Assembly (NCBI GenBank): GCA_015680685.1
Contig: MNCI01001868.1
Location: 441,564 to 505,563 of the forward strand
From: Gnetum montanum
Lineage: Eukaryota; Streptophyta; Gnetopsida; Gnetales; Gnetaceae
DNA length: 64,000 bases
Direction: 5' to 3'
The position numbers were made by a program, and so were the translations under genes. This document shows positions 61,455-64,000 of the stretch, piece by piece (the first letter of the stretch is position 1; each line of letters opens with the position of its first letter). The notes beneath the pieces were generated by a model. That model ran no database searches. It was given only the letters and a program-made list of their open reading frames with translations, and was not told where the DNA came from.

Positions 61455-62308
61455 TGATAAAACTTTATGTTAATTAGCTATGATATTGTAGCTTTGCATA
61501 TGTCATTTTTGATGTGATGTAGTGGGTAATGGTCATTCCTATAAATACCAATCCATCATCATGTTGAAATCATCATCTTTCGTCAACACTTAGCTAAATT
61601 ATTGTGGTTTGTTTTCATGATTTAGACTTAGCGAGGAGTGAATTCTCATAGTATGATGTTTAACAATTATAAAGAATATTTATTCAAGTGGATTGTTCTT
61701 GGGCATAGTTCATGACCAGAAATAAAAATTGATATTTTTTCCACCATTGAAGCATCTCACTTAGCTTATTTTTACTTAGTTTAATTTTATTTTTCAACAT
61801 GTTTAATTTTCCTAAGTCATTTACATTTTTCCAAGAATTTTACTTTTTCAACATCTTTTAGTAAGGTGATATAAGTATGATTGGTTTTGAGCATGGAGTG
61901 TACTCATTTGGTAACCTAGTAGTGAGTTCACTTGGTAATCCTAGTGATGGTTACATGAGCCCTTGACATGTACGTCAAGCTAGGAATTGATACTTATCAC
62001 CATTTGCTAGATTAGATCTACATTTTCTCCATACTTAGTCTTAGATTTTATCTTTAAATTTTATCTTCAATTTCATTATGTTGGCACTTAGGATAGTTAA
62101 AGAGAAATAACATCATCATATCATATGCCTCACCAAGAGTTAAACCATACAAATTGAACTTTGCAAACTTATTGTGAGAAGATAATGATTGTCAATTGAA
62201 CATAAAATATTAGTAAATCTACATTGGCCACCCACAAATTATGACCAAGTCACACATGTACACTCGTGACTTGTATGTTTGAGTGTTGGAATACCCAATC
62301 ACTCATCA
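61455..62308 (+). repeat. 3' LTR of the outer Athila-like element
   Basis: Starts TGATAAAACTTTATG after a purine-rich GTCGTGGGGGTA and ends CACTCATCA. TATAAATA is at 61540-61547. It aligns with the two 5' LTR fragments. Confidence 0.87.
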
Positions 62309-62313
62309 ACTTT
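62309..62313. repeat. target-site duplication, right copy (ACTTT)
   Basis: Matches 12192-12196 across 50 kb. Confidence 0.8.
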
Positions 62314-62874
62314 GATAAAATCAATAATCTTAGATGAAAATTGAACTTGCAATGAGTAATATCTTTAATAGAGATTAAGAAATTAAAAATTGTAATTTTG
62401 AGATTGAGAATTTGAGAAAAAATTATGAAATATGAATAAATTTGTGAGATTGTGAGAATTTTGAAGTAAAAAAATGAAAAAAAGAAACTTCTCCTTGAAA
62501 CTTCTTCAAAACCATTAAACTTTGAGATGCACAATGAAAAATCAAAAAATAATGCCTCTCTCTTTTAACATATGAGGGGAAACCTTAATTTATAGCCAAG
62601 GTCAACTCAAAATTTTTCTACTTAAGGCGTTTTTTAGCACTATGAGGCCTTCCATCTAAAATTTTCCATTTTAGAAAAATTTTACAAATGTGAGTCAAAG
62701 CTTGTATTGGAACATGAGTTAAAATACACAACATGAAATATAAAATATAAAATAGGAAATGAGACATGAGAAATATGAAAATGAACTCCCATCCATACTA
62801 CTATATGATAATCCCTTCTTTAGGATAGAATGGAAATAATGTGACAATAATTATGATTCTTTTGTCTTCATATT
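62314..62874. other. host intergenic DNA
   Basis: AT-rich flank that should be contiguous with 12191 in the empty site. No gene seen. Confidence 0.5.
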
Positions 62875-63739
62875 TGATGAGTGGCGAGGTACCCCTACAC
62901 TCAACCATACGAAACGAGCGTCGCACGCGCGATCCGGTCGAACTCCGCAGATGGACTAGTTGTGGTATCTAGATAGTTAGCCTTAGGTCACAGTTCGCTG
63001 TCTTCCCATCTAGACTAGTTTTGCATATGTCACGTCTGGTTTAGTCTAGATGAGGTGTATGATGTGTTCCTAAATCTATGCTACTCCTGAAGGCAATGGA
63101 AAATAATATTAACTAATTCTAAGCTAAGAGGAAAAGGTAAGAAAATCTAATCTAGCCTAAGTGCGACGAGCAACCGATTCCTTGATCAACCGTACACATC
63201 TTGGACTTCGTGCACGACTGCCACTGGGACTACCAAGCATAGGCCTAGGTACGCCACTGGGATTACCAAGCGCAGACCCCAAATACGCCACTGGGTTACC
63301 AAGCGTAGATCCCCCTAGCTACACCACTGGGCTACCAAGCAGTCACACTTAAATGCTCGTAATCAAGTCAAACTCGTTCTGCTTCTAGGAGTTTAGGGTT
63401 GAGAGACTAATCGCGATAAGTAACCGATTCCTTAACTAGCCGTACACACTCATAGATGCTCGTAGTCAAGTCGTACTTACACCGCGCTATGAAAGCAATA
63501 AATAACATGAAATAAATAACAAATAAATAAACTAAGTGAATGCTGCAATGATGAAGTAATCTCGATCTTTATTGCCGGTCATGTGCGTGTCCAAGTACGA
63601 CACACTCGAATAAAGACACCGTACAATCACATTCACCACACTGCGGGCAGACACGGGAAAATTCTAACTCTGGAGGGATCAAACTGCCAGAGCTTCGCTA
63701 CCTAAAACTGGGATCCCCAAACAAGGGGGTGCCGCCTCT

Positions 63740-63747
63740 TATTTATA
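63740..63747 (-). promoter_or_regulatory. LTR TATA box
   Basis: The minus strand reads GTCTATAAATA, as at 4734-4741. Confidence 0.6.
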
Positions 63748-63763
63748 GACATGGCGGCGGACT

Positions 63764-63950
63764 GCGATATCGCGTACGCGATATCGCAGGGAAGGACGCG
63801 ATATCGTGTACGCGATATCGTAGGGGATGCGATATCGCGTGGGACGCGATATCGCGTAAGCGATATCGCGGCCCATGACACATCGCATACGCTATATCGC
63901 GGCTCATGATACAACGCGGCCCATGATACAACGCAACCCATGATACAATA
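63764..63950. repeat. array of the palindrome GCGATATCGC in the LTR
   Basis: Seven copies of the GATATC-centred palindrome joined by short GTAC/GTAA or longer linkers, then a decaying CATGATACAACGC repeat. It lies directly upstream of the TATA box on the minus strand. Confidence 0.88.
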
Positions 63951-64000
63951 GGGGTGCCTTAAGGCGACCGCCAGCACTATGAGCAATTCAGGTCTCATCA

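Larger units (their letters stand above)
12197..62308 (+). mobile_element. outer Athila-like Ty3/gypsy element, split by nested insertions
   Basis: This is the oldest level of the nest. Without the insertion it is about 10.7 kb: 5' LTR (12197-12304 plus 51716-52489), tRNA-Asp-type primer site at 52491, gag, protease, a long 3' region, then the 3' LTR (61455-62308). ACTTT flanks both ends. Gag and protease resemble those of the left Athila-like element. I found no RT or integrase between the protease and the 3' LTR, so this copy looks like a deletion derivative that would depend on other elements for movement. Stops and frameshifts are frequent throughout. Confidence 0.85.
62875..64000 (-). 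repeat. Athila-type LTR at the right edge
   Basis: On the plus strand it starts TGATGAGTGGCGAGG and reaches CTCATCA at the last base of the window, so it may be complete (1126 bp). It is homologous to 3981-4909. No primer site lies to its left, so it is either a solo LTR or the 3' LTR of an element continuing to the right. It is CpG-rich and looks younger than the left copy. Confidence 0.8.

Noticed and set aside
62250-62534. A 94-codon minus-strand frame overlapping the end of the outer element's 3' LTR
   Set aside because: It crosses the LTR/host boundary and is low-complexity AT-rich sequence.
63702-63998. Repetitive minus-strand frames in the right-edge LTR
   Set aside because: They translate the GCGATATCGC palindrome array and its flanks; the peptide repeats only mirror the DNA repeats.

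Overview
This is nuclear DNA of a seed plant with a large, repeat-rich genome. A gymnosperm is my best guess, from the very long Ty3/gypsy elements and AT-rich intergenic DNA, but nothing seen here fixes the species. There is one recognisable host gene. Nearly everything else is Ty3/gypsy LTR retrotransposon sequence at several stages of decay. Short N runs show that this is an assembled scaffold.

Layout. 1-4909: an Athila-like element on the minus strand that runs off the left edge (RT, protease, gag, tRNA-Asp-type primer site, 5' LTR). 4910-12191: host DNA with a two-exon PORR-domain gene (6308-9269, plus strand, 451 aa), whose product is probably an organellar group II intron splicing factor. 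12197-62308: a 50-kb three-level nest. The outer element is a plus-strand Athila-like element with gag and protease but no visible RT or integrase; its target-site duplication (TSD) is ACTTT. A minus-strand Tat-like element (12305-51710) sits inside its 5' LTR, at the TATA box. A younger plus-strand Tat-like element (20894-38442, TSD CTACC) sits inside a tandem array of that element. 62314-62874: host DNA. 62875-64000: another Athila-type LTR on the minus strand, reaching the right edge.

Main discovery. Both Tat-like elements carry, between protease and RT, a multi-exon gene in antisense orientation. In the inner element I could follow eight exons with GT-AG introns and matching phases, giving an 1132-codon frame broken only by eight stop codons and by no frameshift. 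Its N-terminal domain resembles FCP1/NIF-type HAD phosphatases but lacks the catalytic aspartates. The older host element keeps the same domains, and exons 2-8 in the same order, on its own antisense strand. The gene is therefore an inherited component of this retrotransposon lineage and not a one-off capture. A dispersed motif (core CTTAAACTRGC) marks the edges of this antisense cassette and the pol/3' LTR junction in both elements.

Sense-strand parts of the elements work in the usual way: gag and protease, then RT, RNase H, an archaeal-type second RNase H and integrase, ending at a polypurine tract and 3' LTR. All copies here look dead. Most stops fit C-to-T change at CAG, CAA or CGA codons, as expected after DNA methylation.
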